Shown: positions 23,578 through 35,604, numbered from the stretch's first letter. The stretch is DNA of 64,000 bases from Macrotis lagotis (GCF_037893015.1 NC_133661.1:245531503-245595502), one strand, 5' to 3'. Numbers and translations: made by a program. The notes: generated from the letters alone by a model not told the origin.

Positions 23578-24761
23578 ATAATAATAATAGAAAGGAATTG
23601 AAGGAGTCAGAATAGACAATGAGGTAATAAAACTATCTCTTTTTGCAGACAATATAATGCTGTATTTGGAAAATCCTAGAGATACAACTATGAAGTTAAT
23701 TGAAATAATGAACAATTAGCAAAGTGGCAGGATATAACATAAATCCATATAAATCATTAACATTTCTATCTGGCAGTAGCTAAGCCCTGCAAGAAGACAA
23801 AGTAAGAAATATTTAAAATAGTCATTAACAATATAAAATATCTGGTAGTATGCCTACCAAGACAAACCCAGGCACAATATGAACATAAGAATAAAACTCT
23901 TTTTATGTAAATAAAGTCAGGTTTAAATAATTGGAGGATAATTAATGGGTAAGCTGAATCTACATAATAAAAATGATAATTCCACCTTAAGTAATCTACA
24001 TGTTTAATACCATCCCAATTAAATTATAAAAAATTTATTTTATTGATCTAGAAAAATAATAAAATTTATTTAGAAGAAAAAAGATCAATAATATCAAAGG
24101 AATTAATTTTAAAATATATTTAAAGGAGGTCTCCAGCAGTACCAGACCCTAAACTGCATTGAAAGGATAATTTTCAAAACTATTTGTTACTGGCTAAGAA
24201 ATAGATTGGTGGATCAGTAGAATAGACATATAACACACAGTGGTGAACGATTATTATATCCTTATGTTTGACAACTGTAAATATATAAACTTTGGTAATA
24301 AGAATTCACTATTTGACAAAAATTGTGGGAAAAACTGGAAAGTACTCTGGAAGAAACTAGGTATAGACTAGTATACCACTTACCAAGTTAAGATTAAAAT
24401 GGATACGTGACCGAGACATAAAGAAGTCATAAGTAAATTAGAAGACCATGAAGTGCAATACTAATCAGATTTATAGATAGTATTTATGAATGAACAAGAG
24501 ATAGAGAACATTGTGAAATATTAAATGGATAATATTGATCACATCAAATTAAAAAGATTTTATAACAAATAAAACTGATGAAGCCAAGAGGAAAAGGAAA
24601 GCAAAAACTTGGTGAAATGAAAATTTTAAAGTTTCTCCGATAAATCTTAAATATAGGGCAAACTTATTTATTTATAATGGTATGCTTATAAATTATAATT
24701 ATAATGTATTAAATTTATAAGAATATGAGTCATTCCTCAGTTGATAAATGATCAAAAGATA

Positions 24762-24990
24762 TGAAGGACTGCTTGATGGTGTAGTGAAGGGAACATTGGC
24801 CTTGCAATCAGGAAAAATTTTTATGTATTCAAACCCAGCCTTAAAAATTTACTAGCTCCATGACCTTGGGCAAGTCACAACTCTCTGTTTCCTTACCTGA
24901 GAGGGAAAAGGAAATGGAAAACTATTACCAAGAAAACCTCCAAAATAGGGTCATGGACAGTTAGACATGAACAGGCAGTTCTTGGAAGAA
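24762..24990 (+). mobile_element. MAR1-type CORE-SINE
   Basis: tRNA-like head (tgatggtgtagtg...), a middle with gaccttgggcaagtcac, and the MAR1 tail (aagaaaacctccaaaatagggtc, gttagacatgaacag). Confidence 0.75.
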
Positions 24991-25569
24991 GAAATCAAAG
25001 CTAAACATAGTCACAAAAAAATGCTCTGTCATTACTGATTAAAAGAAATGCTCATTAAAATAGCTTTGAACTACCATTTCATACCTATCAAATTGGTTTA
25101 TTTGATAGAAGGGGAAATTGACAAATGTTGGAGATGTGGAAAAATTTAAATACAAACAAGCTGTTGGTGGAACTGAGAAGCAGAATTATGACCAAAGACT
25201 TTTTAAAAAATTAATTTTTATTATATATACTTATTTCTTATTTTTGTACCAATGATGTTTTTTAATACATTTCTAAAATATTATTAAGAGTAAACATAAT
25301 ACCCCTCCCCCCCAAAATATAGACCCTTATGAGCAATAAAGGCAAGAGGAAAAAATAAAATGAGAAAAATGTGCTCCAGTCTGTGTTTTATCACCACCAG
25401 CTCTCTTGCGGGTGGATCACATTCTTTAGGATAAGTCCATCACAAAAGCTACTTCCACGTTTTTCCACTGTTGCCTTTGCTGATCACAACTCCCTCCATT
25501 CGTACTTCCCCACTACCACACACTATATTTTCTTTCTCCTTTCATTCTGTCCCTCTTCTTAAATGTGCT

Positions 25570-25712
25570 GTAGGGTAGTTGAGTGGCACAGCAGACTGAT
25601 CACCGGCCCTGGGGCCAAGAGGCCCCGAGCCCACATACCACTCCAAAGCTCAGCAACCACCCGGCCCCGTGGTCCCAGACAGGCCATCCAATTCCAGCCC
25701 CTTGCAAGAAGT
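25570..25712 (+). mobile_element. GC-rich tRNA-like SINE of a different type
   Basis: A head resembling the common SINE (gtagttgagtggcacagcag) is followed by an unusually GC-rich body (caccggccctggggccaagaggccccgag, aaccacccggccccg). It ends ccccttgcaag without a long A tail. Distinct from the other copies in this window. Confidence 0.6.
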
Positions 25713-26017
25713 AAAAAAGAAAATGTGTTATATCTGACCACTCTCCCCCACAGTCCACCCTCTCCTCCATCACCCACATTCCAACCCTTCTCCCTGTTCC
25801 CCTTCTCTCCTTTTTTGCTCTAGATGTCTATACCCCATTGAGAAGCTGTTTTCCTATCTGAGCCACCTCTGATGAGAGCAAAGGTTCTCTCATTCCCCCT
25901 TGCCTTCCCCCCTTCCATACCATTGCAAAATATATATATATATATAGTATATATCTTTATATGAAATATCTGTCTATTCCATCTCTCCTTTCTCTTACTC
26001 CCAGTACATTTCCTTTT

Positions 26018-26175
26018 TTTTTTTTTTTTAGATTTTTCAAGGCAATGGAGTTAAGTGGCTCACCCAAGACCACACGGAGAGGTAATTATTATTAAGTGTC
26101 TGAGGTTGGATTTGAACTCAGGTACTCCTGACTCCAAGGCCAGTGCTCTATCCATTGTGCCACCTAGCCACCCCT
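26018..26175 (-). mobile_element. SINE (WSINE1-like), antisense
   Basis: Perfect 17-base duplications (ccagtacatttcctttt) at 26001-26017 and 26176-26192. Confidence 0.93.
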
Positions 26176-26497
26176 CCAGTACATTTCCTTTTAGCCATTG
26201 ACTCCATTTTTACACTATTATTATATCTTCAAATTCAGCTTTCTCCTGTGCTTCATCTATAAAAGCTCCTTCTACCTGCTCTATTAAATGAGAAGTTTCA
26301 TATGAGTATTATCAGTATCATTTTTCTATGCAGGAATACATGCAGTTCATCATCAAGTCCTTCATATTTTACCCTTCTCCTCCCCTCTCTATGCTTCACC
26401 TGAGTCCTGTAATTGAAGATCAAACTTTCTGTTCAACTCTGGTTGTTTCAACAGGAACAATTGAAATTCCCCTGGTTCATTGAAAGTTCATCTTTTT

Positions 26498-26640
26498 GGG
26501 GCAGCTAAGTGGTATAGTGGATAAAGCACTGGCCCTGGAGTCAGGAGTACCTGGGCTCAAATCCGGTCTCAGACACTTGATAATTACCTAGCTGTGTGGC
26601 CTTGGGCGAGCCACTTAACCCCGTTTTCCTGATAAAAAAA
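26498..26640 (+). mobile_element. SINE (WSINE1-like)
   Basis: Perfect 15-base duplications (aaagttcatcttttt) at 26483-26497 and 26641-26655. Confidence 0.93.
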
Positions 26641-27289
26641 AAAGTTCATCTTTTTCCCGGAAGAGGATGTTTAGTTTTGCTGGGTAGTCGATTCTGTTGC
26701 ATTCTGAGCTCTTTGACCAAAGAGTTTTAAACTGTGTGTGCCCTTTGACCCCATAACAACACTTTTAGATGTGTTTCCCAAGGTGATCAGGAAAAAAGGA
26801 AAAGAATTTATATGCTCCAAAATATTTATAGCAGCTCTCATTTTGATGGTGATGAATTGGAAATCAAATTGATGCTCATCAATTGTAAAATGACAATTAG
26901 TTGTAGTAAATAATGTAATGGAAATCTACTGTACTGTAAGAAATGATAGGCTGGTTAATTTTTAGAGAAACATGGAAAGATGCATGAAATGATGAAGAAT
27001 GAAATAAAAAGAGTCAAAATAATATTGCATATAGTAACAGCAACATTGTTTTAAGAATAACTATGTGACTAAGCTATTCTAAGTAATATGAAAATTCAAA
27101 TCAACTACAAAGGACCTATGAAGGTAGATACGATCCACTTGCAGAGAAAAAAATGGATATATGGAAGTAGGTATTTTATTCACATATATATGTATGTGTA
27201 TGTATGGGTATATGTGTATCTATGTCAACTGTTGATCTCTGGTGAGTGGTTGGGAAATAGTGAAGAAGACAGTCCGAAATTCAAAAGGT

Positions 27290-27625
27290 AATGCCCCCCC
27301 CAAAAACCCACCATAATAAGAACCAAAAAAATACAATCAACTTTGAAAAACTAGGAGCATTTTATTATTGTAATGATCAACCATAACTCCAGAGGACGTA
27401 TGATGATGCATACTGACCTGTTAGTGAAGTGACAGATTTAAGACAAGAAACATAACATTTCCAACACAGATAATTCAAGTATTTGTTTTACTTGACTATA
27501 TTTATTATGCACATTTAGATTTTTATGTATTTTTGAGTAAATAGGTTGAGGTTGGGAAGAATAAAAAATAAATACATGTTAATTTTAAAAAATGTTTTTT
27601 TTAAAGAAAGAATAGTCAATAGGCT
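27290..27625 (+). mobile_element. L1 3'UTR fragment (plus)
   Basis: Stretches such as aatgatcaaccataactccagagga and tttgttttacttgactat are typical of a marsupial L1 3' end; ends in an A-rich tract near 27590. Confidence 0.5.
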
Positions 27626-27658
27626 TAATTATCATTTAGCAAAGGCATTTACTCAAAT

Positions 27659-27785
27659 TGTTGTCACTGGCTACTTGAGTTCAGTTCTGCCTATGAGGAA
27701 TCATTATTCAGACTCAGGAAAGCAAGGGTAGAAATAAAACAAAAATTTCTTAAAAAAGGTTACAAGATATAGGAAGGGATAGGGG

Positions 27786-27865
<80 letters not shown>

Positions 27866-28232
27866 AGCCAAGCAACATTGGCTGGGACACTGGACACTCA
27901 GGTTGGTAGAGAAGACTGTGTCCCTGAGCTCTGGTCCAACCCAGGTTTTTATGTCTTGCCTCTCATTCAGAAGGCAAAAGATGAACTCTTCTTCCCCTCT
28001 GCTGGATCCAGAATTAGGTCGAGAGCAAAGCCTAAGGATATCAGTATACAAATTTTACATTAAACAATGAATCAATGATGCATCAAAAATGGACATCTCC
28101 ACTCAATTTGAGCAGCCTTTAAGATTACAAATTGTTTCTGTTACAATCATAATTTCCTACATCTAGTCAATTTACATCTCTACCCAATTTTCTTTGTTAT
28201 ATTCACAATTCTCTTTTTCCCCCCCTGCATCA
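27659..28232 (-). repeat. 3' LTR, with expanded GA microsatellite
   Basis: Matches the other LTR along its length, but holds a (GA)n run at 27785-27866 where the right LTR has only a short purine-rich stretch. Confidence 0.88.
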
Positions 28233-28635
28233 TTACCCCCCCTCAAAATTATTCAGGACCCAGATTCTTCTGGGCCTTTCAGAGTCCATTTATAATACAG
28301 CAAGGGTTTCATTGAGGCAGGATTCAGAGAATGATTGGCTGGCACAGATGGTTGAAATCCTGCAGAGGCTGGTCTTGGAATTATACAGCTAAGAGAAACA
28401 AAACTCAAGGAAAAAATTGAGCAAGCAAAAACCAGAGATATTGTAACAGAGAAGGCTTTTTAACAGAGTTCCAATAATTAGGGAAAAACTAGGTTTATAA
28501 GGGGCAAGAATTATACTTTATGATCTTGAGCCAGTATCAAAATACCTTTTATAAGAACATGGATTCCAGTATAACACAGATTTGTTGATGGATGCCACAT
28601 AAGGTGCAAACAAAAGTTTAAAAATAGTATAAACA

Positions 28636-29661
28636 GGGGCGGAGCCAAGATGGCGACAATAAAGGATCCAGTCTTAGGTGCTCTCTGATAAAACTCATAA
28701 GCTAAGGACTCTAACTAAACTTTCCAGAGACAGAAGCCACAGAGGGACCCAATGAGGCAGTTCTCCTACTCAAGGTAACCTGGAAAAGAGCAGAAAAGCT
28801 CTGCTTCCTGGGGTTGGAGGGGTGGCCCGCCAGAGGGGTGGCCCAGAGGAGTGAAAGAACCTCAGCCTCCCGAAGGCAGCACCAGGGCGCTGGGAGCCCG
28901 GCTCACAGAAGCAGGGGAGTCTCCTGATCTACACCCCGGGGAGCACCAAGCACAAAGTGGGGGAACAGTGGGGGACCTCTGCCAGAACCAGCACGTGGAG
29001 CCCAGCGGGCACACAGCTCAGGGCACACAGCAAGCAGCTTGGTCTTTCTGCAGCCCTGATCCAGGAACAGAAGCGAGTGGAGCTGGTAAGCAGGAGCCCC
29101 CAGGGCATGAGCCCATTGAACCTAGGGAGGGGAGTGAAAAGAGAGAGACTGCAGAGCTCTGTCCTCAGCCCCAGGAACAGGACTCTGGGACTCTGACCAC
29201 ATTCAGATCCTGACCACAGTCTAGGCCCCCCATAGAACAGCAGCCCCCCCCCCCACCTCAGCCTCGTGGCAGAGGGGGGCGCTTATGGTCATTCACAGAC
29301 CAGGAGGGAGGACAGAGCCTCACACACTGAGACCCTTGTAGGAGTATCCCAAAAGATCAGGAAGCACCCCAAAACAGGCGCAGGCTGGGAAAAATGAGCA
29401 AGCAGAGAAAAAAGAGGAACACAATTGAGAAATATTTTGCAAATGAGCCCAAGAAGGATCAAAATACTCAGTCTGAAGATGAGGAAGCACAAGCTCCTGC
29501 ATCTAAAGACTCCAAGAAAAACAGAAATTGGGCTCAGGCTATGACAGAGATTTAAAAAAGACTTTGAAAAACAAATGAGGGAGTTAGAAGAAAAACTGGT
29601 AAAAGAAATGAGAGAGATGCAGGAAAAACATGAAAATGAAGTCAGCAGCCTAGTCAAGGAA
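28636..29661 (+). mobile_element. L1/HAL1 5' fragment with intact start and missing 3' part
   Basis: Begins exactly at ggggcggagccaagatggcg, covers the GC-rich 5'UTR and the ORF1 N-terminal/coiled-coil region, and stops at an A-rich stretch of ORF1. Flanked by perfect 16-base duplications (aaaaatagtataaaca) at 28620-28635 and 29662-29677. The frames at 28851-29213 and 28957-29196 are 5'UTR artefacts. Confidence 0.9.
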
Positions 29662-30342
29662 AAAAATAGTATAAACAAATGTATTGAAAAGGCATTTTAA
29701 GAACTGCACATGTCCCAAAAGTAATTTACAACAAAATTTTATATTTTAGCTTTGGCCATGTTTAGAATGAACAAAAATTCTAATTGAAGAATGGATCTTT
29801 CCTTTAAAGCCAATGAATAGGCCAATAGGCATTATCCTGATCAACTGGCTTACTCTCATACTTACTTATGGTGTACCTGGTATGCTCATGGCAATTTGCT
29901 ATTAGAGAGCAGAGAGGGACATGAAGACAATGATCCTTTCTGAAGTCATTCAGACAATATTTTTCAATGGGCCAAGTGAGGGAACTTTTAAAAGAATCCT
30001 ACTGCAGTTGAGGCTAGGGTCATTCTTTCTAAGGTCACTTACTCCATCCACAGCATTTAACATCAAACCCCATAGGACTAATGACTTCATTAGTATATTG
30101 TCTATTTTTATCATACCTGATGCTAGGCAGATCAATTATTAATACGTTGTAATATAGCAATTATCTAAAACCAGAGCTTCAGGTGGCTTGAGCACTAAGG
30201 AGAACTAAGAGTGTGCCAGGCTGTAATTTGATATAAGAGATGCAGGAAAAAAAAATCATAATTCAATTGTTGCTCATGTAGCTAAGGACAGCATTGTAAA
30301 TGAAATGCAATAAACATATTTTGAGATATAAAAACAATCCTA

Positions 30343-30344
<2 letters not shown>

Positions 30345-30390
<46 letters not shown>
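30345..30390. repeat. (TA)n microsatellite
   Basis: About 20 TA steps inside the LTR element. Confidence 0.95.
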
Positions 30391-30391
<1 letters not shown>

Positions 30392-31799
30392 AATAAAATC
30401 AACTTTTTGCATTCGAACCCATTTAGTTATTAACTGTTTAAAATAACTAAACATCTACTTCTGGCTAGGAGGTTGCCCATCATCTCCATACTTCTCACAT
30501 AACAATTGTCTAGAGATTGTTGCAGAGAAATCTTAACTCATCATTTTATCTTTTTCATGTTACATAGGTGCTTTTCCCTCAAAGCAAATAAACACAGTTT
30601 AGTCCCAGTTTACATATATATAAATAGATAGATATAGATATAGATATAGATATATAGCTAGAAACTTCTATACGTAAACTTAACTACTAGCCATCTTCAG
30701 AAAACAAATTACTTTTAGAATTCTTTAAAACCTTTTGAACATCTTAGGTAACTTTAAATTTCTAACATTTGTTATTGATTCCAATGCAATAAAACAATAG
30801 TAAAAACAATCAGGCATTCAAGTCAATTAACAACGTAAGTTATGCATGAATCAACAGATTTATCCCAGAAGGGAGTCATAAAGAATATCACATAACTGAT
30901 ACATATATATATATTCCCTTCCATAAACATATGATAGATGATGAGACAAAGATTACGAACTTTCTTCCTTTACCAACAAAAGACCTTGTGAGATTGTTAA
31001 CAATTATATTAATTTAGCATCAAAACAGATCAGATTACAAAATTTAGTACAATTATTTCTCTTTCCCAAAATAAATTAGTAGATGTATTATATATATGAT
31101 CCAATATTCCCAAATTCCTTGACAAATAATTTATCCCAATTATATTTTCCTTCTTAATAACACACAAATTCTCAAGACTTGTTACAAAATGTAGATGACT
31201 AAATTACTCAGGTAGTTTTTTTTTCTTTAAACACAAGGTGGTGACCTTTTCCTATTAAAGGCCTTCCTGCCCTCTTTTCAAATCATCTTGAGGGCAGAGA
31301 GTCTACATTTACTAAACCTAAACTTAATGTTTCCATGAACCTAAGTCAAAAACAGCCTTCAATCAATATTAGGTCAACAAAAACTTAGCTCACATCTGAA
31401 ATCATTTCAAACTTTGCCACTTACAAACTTTAAAATGGTATAAGCTGATAGGTTTAGATCTCAATTTCATTAATTACTTAAAATTAGACCCTTTCAAGCA
31501 ATCAAATTCAAACCCAAACTAAAAGGAGTAACATTTAACTCAGGTAACTATTCAGATCTGAATTACACACACACAGACACAACTCTTTTGTATCAAATTT
31601 ACCATGGTGAGATTGATACCCTCAACATGTACCAGATCTCAGAATATAGAAACATTTTCCCACCTCTCCAGGCCAGTAGAGAGATGTGAAAATGTCCCAT
31701 TGATGTTTAAATACACATGTACACACATATACTTATATTTTTTTAATGTATCAATTAAGAACAGTTAAAAATTACTTTTAGAATCAATCAGAATTTCTT

Positions 31800-31962
31800 T
31801 TTTTTCTTTTTCTTTTTTCTTTTTTTAGTTTTTGCTAGGCAATAGGGTTAAGTGGCTTGCCCAAGGCCACACAGCTAGGTAATTATTAAGTGTCTGAGGC
31901 CAAATTTGAACTCAGGTACTCCTGGGTCGGTGCTCTATCCACTGCACCATCTAGCCATTCGC
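31800..31962 (-). mobile_element. SINE (WSINE1-like), antisense
   Basis: Perfect 15-base duplications (caatcagaatttctt) at 31785-31799 and 31963-31977. Confidence 0.93.
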
Positions 31963-33031
31963 CAATCAGAATTTCTTGAGAAACCTCATGTAGTCATTAA
32001 GATTTTGAAATAGCCAACCAATAGTTAAAAATTGAATGCATTCTTAAGTAACTTTATAAAGTTCAAATCCAGTTACTCTATTACAGAGATATTATTTATT
32101 AGAACAGCCTTAAAATGAAAAGATGAAGTCTGAATTTCCTAGTCCCACCTTTTTTTTCCCTCTCAACTAATTGACCAGGAGGCTTCCCAATAAATCTGCC
32201 CATTTCCCTTCCCCCTCCCAAGGTGGGACATCAGCCCAGCTATTGTATTTAGGGAATGGGACTTGGAAGTGAAAACATGGTCATTGCCCATTCCCCCCCC
32301 CCCCCCCCAACCAGGAAGAAGGCATGGGGATCCCTGTTTTCTAAAAAAAGTTTTTTTGGAGGGTCTTACCCTTTCTGCAGAAAAGCATGCATTCTATCTG
32401 AGACATTGGTTTGAGTATGTTCTAAAAAGGAAGATTTTCCTTCTCCCTCTCCCCTCCCACTGCAGAGGGTAGGGGCCACAGAGAATGAGAGAGAGCATTT
32501 GAAAGAGAAAGAGAAAAAAAAGAGTACCACCCAAAGATAATTTCCAGGAGCTCAACTGTTTTTCTTTTGTCAAATCCATTTCCTTCCAAGGGGTAAGCAC
32601 ACAGCTTGGGGAGGAGTGTTGGTACCATATTTTCCTCCATATTTTAATTCTCCATCAAATTATAGGTAGGTAAATATGTCAATTGGACGTATGCCAAACA
32701 TCCTTCTTAACAACTCTCATTCCACAGTGGGATATAAACCAAACAGGCCTCAGAACTGCCATTTCTCCAGTCAGTCTGAAAACAGGGTAGGTCCACACTA
32801 GGCCCACTGAGAATACCATATGGGATCAGCTTAGCTGGCTCCCCACAAAACTCAACCTTTTTCCATTTTTCCTGAAAAAGGGAAACACAGAAAGAGGGCT
32901 AAAGTTCCAATAATTTTCCTACTTTCCTAAAAATCTAGGATCTAAGAAAAAAGGGGGCTCTTGCTTCTCACCTATGGATCTTGATCCAATTTCCCAGTCT
33001 GGGCAGAGTCTCCTAGCAGACTTGCTATTTA

Positions 33032-33563
33032 TGTAGCCGCTTACTACTTGAGTTCAGTTCTGACTATGAGGAAGCATTATTCAGACTTGGGAAAGCAAGG
33101 GTGGAAATAAAACAAAAAATTATTAAAAAGATTACAAGAGATAGGAAAGAAAGGGAGAGGGGGAGGGGAATAGAAAGATAAAAAGAACAGCCAAGCAGTG
33201 GAACACAGGTTAGTAGAAAAGACTGGCCCTGAGCTCTGGTCCAACCCAGGGTTTATGTCTTGCCTCTCATCCAGAGGACAAAAGGTGAACTCCCTTCCCC
33301 TCTATTGGACCCGGAATTAGGTAGAGGGCAAAGCCTAAGGAGATAAGGATACAAATTTTACATTAAACAATGAATCAATGGTACATCAAGAATGGAGATC
33401 TCCACCCAATTTGAGCAGCCTTTAAGATTACAAATTGTTTCTGTTACAATCATAATTTTCTACTTCTAGTCAAGTTACATCTCAAGAGTAGGTCATTGTC
33501 AATTTACATCTCCATCCAGTTTTCTGTTACATTCACAATTCTCCTCATCTTTCCCCTGCGTCA
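33032..33563 (-). repeat. 5' LTR
   Basis: Direct copy of 27659-28232, visibly diverged. Immediately to its left (33031 downward, minus strand) no clear tRNA primer site starting TGG was found. Confidence 0.85.
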
Positions 33564-33727
33564 AAATAGCAGAGGAAAAAAAGTAGTTCTAAAAACATAT
33601 CCCAATAACCCAAGGCTCACTCTTCCACAAGTACACACAGCTTTCATAGGAAAAGTATTCTTAACCTCGAAGAGAAACCTGGGTATGGGAGGGATGAGAT
33701 CAGTTGGAGACAAACTTTGTAAACCTT

Positions 33728-33878
33728 TTTTTTTTTGTTTAGATTTTTGCAAGGCAAAAGGGGTTAAGTGGCTTGCCCAAGGCCACACAGTTATTAAGTG
33801 TCTTGAGACCAGATTTGAAACCAGGTACTCCTGACTCCAAAGCCGGTGCTTTTTCCACTATGCCACCTAGCTGCCCCT
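33728..33878 (-). mobile_element. SINE (WSINE1-like), antisense
   Basis: Complete reverse copy just right of the LTR element, from poly-T to ccacctagctgcccc. Confidence 0.9.
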
Positions 33879-33879
33879 A

Positions 33880-35160
33880 ATCTTTTGTTTTCATTGTAAA
33901 GGGAATCTTCCTTCTTCCTTTATCATCTACTTTAGGCCACATCTGAGGGCCTTACCTTCAACCTTATTTTGATTGCATTGTTTTCTGGTGGGGCAGCCAA
34001 GGAACACAGGCCCTGGAAACATCCAAGACCCAAAACAGACCTCTCCCCCAAAGGAAAAAAAATCTCCAATGAGGGAGTTGGGTCATTCCCAGGTCACAAC
34101 CCCCTTCCATGGACTTTAGGAGAGAATTTAAGGAGATCCAAGGGGGGACGCTGGTCCGTTTTATTTTCCAGTCCCCTCCTGAACCCTGGATAGCTAGCCT
34201 GGCCAATTCAATCAGCAATTCATGTTGTCTTCTCTTTAAACTCTTTTTTTTAGCTTTTCTATCACTTTCTTAATATGCTGTAACTTCCTTTAATACATCT
34301 CTATTTTCTTTCCAAAACATGCATTCCTGAGTCTGAGTCACGACTCATTGCAGGGCAGAACCAAACCCAAGAAACAAATCAGCAGCAACAGTAATGCATA
34401 TTTGCTAAATACATGATTGGCTAACTCACAACTCCTCATACTTCAGGGTCTAGAATTTCTTCCCCTCTCTCATACCTCATGCAGGTAATCCTGCAGTTCA
34501 CAACTGGGTGTGGCATCTATACAGAATGGGTTACTTCTCTAAGAGGTCACCCTCTCTGATGTAAAAACTTTCCCTGCCATCAACTGCTACCATTATGATG
34601 AATGTTCCTGCCAGCACACCCAAACTTCTAGACCCTTCAAAGCTTCCCCAAGATCACCTCCAAGACTGGGGTACATCTTGAGTTGTTTCAGAATCATCTA
34701 CTCAGGAAAGAAAACAAGGGGAAAAGGTAGCCAGAAAACCCAAGCACTAGTTATTTGAATCCCCCTGCATTAACTGGCCTTTGGGCATCATTTTCATGAT
34801 GTTGGCCTGAAGAAAGGACTGTCCATTCCCAGTCTTCACTGGAAGTTTTGAAGTACATGATACCACCTGAAGAGTCCAAAAAAAAAAAAAGTGGAGCCTT
34901 TTCTTTTAATTACTTTAATGTTTTACCTCCCATGCCACTGTCACAGTGGGAGGACTATGGAATCACTCAGGACTTATTACATTGTACTCAAACACCAAGT
35001 TCTCCCAGAAATGGGCTACTCTGTGGATGGAGGCAAGTCCCAAAGTTTCCAAATGATTCAAAAGAATCAGAAAGGGCAAATTTGAGCATGTTCCTTCAAT
35101 ACACTATTCAATCCAAAAGGGAACTCATTATTTTTTGAACCAAGACCAAAACGTTTTTTA
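33880..35160. other. Intergenic sequence, no gene recognised
   Basis: The stretch 33940-34400 has LTR-like composition (balanced GC, an AATACA motif, gagtctgagtcacgactcattgca) but no paired ends were found. From 34400 to 35160 nothing could be recognised. The short open frames have no resemblance I can name. Confidence 0.35.
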
Positions 35161-35164
35161 ATAT

Positions 35165-35600
35165 CATAGTTTCTGTTGAGGGTTCACTATCCTCTTTAAG
35201 TCACTCAGACTTGTGACTTACCCTAAACTTGGAAGCATCTTTGACACTTGATTATCTCTCACTCTGCTACCTCAAGCCAATAATTGGGTTTTCAAGTCTT
35301 GCTGATTCTGCCTCCATTATACATTCTCTGTCTTCAGTCAGCACCAGAGTTAAGTTCCTCATTAACTCTTGTCTGGACTCAATACTATCCTCCTAATTGG
35401 TCTCTCTCCTAATCTTTCCCCTAGCCAATACAAATTTTATAGGGTTGTCAACTCAATTGCTTGAGAAGCTCCAGTGCTTCCCTATTGTCTCTGGGATCAA
35501 ATGCAAATTCTTCTGTTTGGCATTTAAAGTCCTTCTAGGTTTGGCTTCATTCAATATATCCAGTTTGATTTCATCTCAATATCCTGGCAGTAAAGTGGAC
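35165..35600 (+). mobile_element. L2-type LINE 3' region
   Basis: Familiar L2 order: tcctcctaattggtctctct, agtgcttccctattgtctctgg, ttctgtttggcatttaaagtcctt. Plus strand, degraded, no frame. Confidence 0.65.
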
Positions 35601-35604
35601 CAAT

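Larger units (their letters stand above)
25199..26713 (-). mobile_element. HAL1 3' part (minus) in the old L1
   Basis: Antisense HAL1 3' region and ORF1 C-terminus, flanked by the 10-base duplication tgaccaaaga at 25189-25198 and 26714-26723. The left part matches the reverse of 17350-17500 in the other HAL1; 26290-26700 corresponds to the ORF1 end. Three SINEs lie inside. Confidence 0.8.
18001..27285 (+). mobile_element. Very old plus-strand L1, ORF1 to 3' end, heavily interrupted
   Basis: Order on the plus strand: 5' region (18040-18270), ORF1 remnant (20064-20800), inter-ORF (20950-21500), endonuclease (21500-22200), linker (22200-22650), RT (22660-23900), C-terminal region (24000-25188) and, after a reverse HAL1, the 3' end (26724-27285). 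It is interrupted by a young L1, four SINEs/CORE-SINEs and the HAL1. No readable frame survives. Confidence 0.75.
28233..33031 (-). other. Internal region of the LTR element, no recognisable genes
   Basis: About 3.6 kb after subtracting the L1 fragment (28636-29661) and the SINE (31800-31962). AT-rich with short frames only. An (AT)n run lies at 30345-30390, and a C-run at 32287-32308. None of the short frames resembles retroviral proteins well enough to name. Confidence 0.6.
27659..33563 (-). mobile_element. LTR retroelement (endogenous retrovirus), minus strand, both LTRs present
   Basis: Two direct copies of a TG...CA LTR (27659-28232 and 33032-33563) bound about 4.8 kb and are flanked by the 4-base duplication AAAT (27655-27658 and 33564-33567), which suits a class I element. 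A purine tract on the minus strand (28233-28244) abuts the left LTR, making that the 3' LTR. No gag, pol or env could be recognised on either strand, so it is non-autonomous or fully decayed. An L1 5' fragment and a SINE inserted later. Confidence 0.85.

Noticed and set aside
28851..29213. 120-codon open frame in a GC-rich block
   Set aside because: It lies in the 5'UTR of an L1/HAL1 fragment bounded by its duplications, not in a host gene.
33940..34400. Possible further solo LTR
   Set aside because: LTR-like composition, but no TG...CA ends with a flanking duplication could be found.
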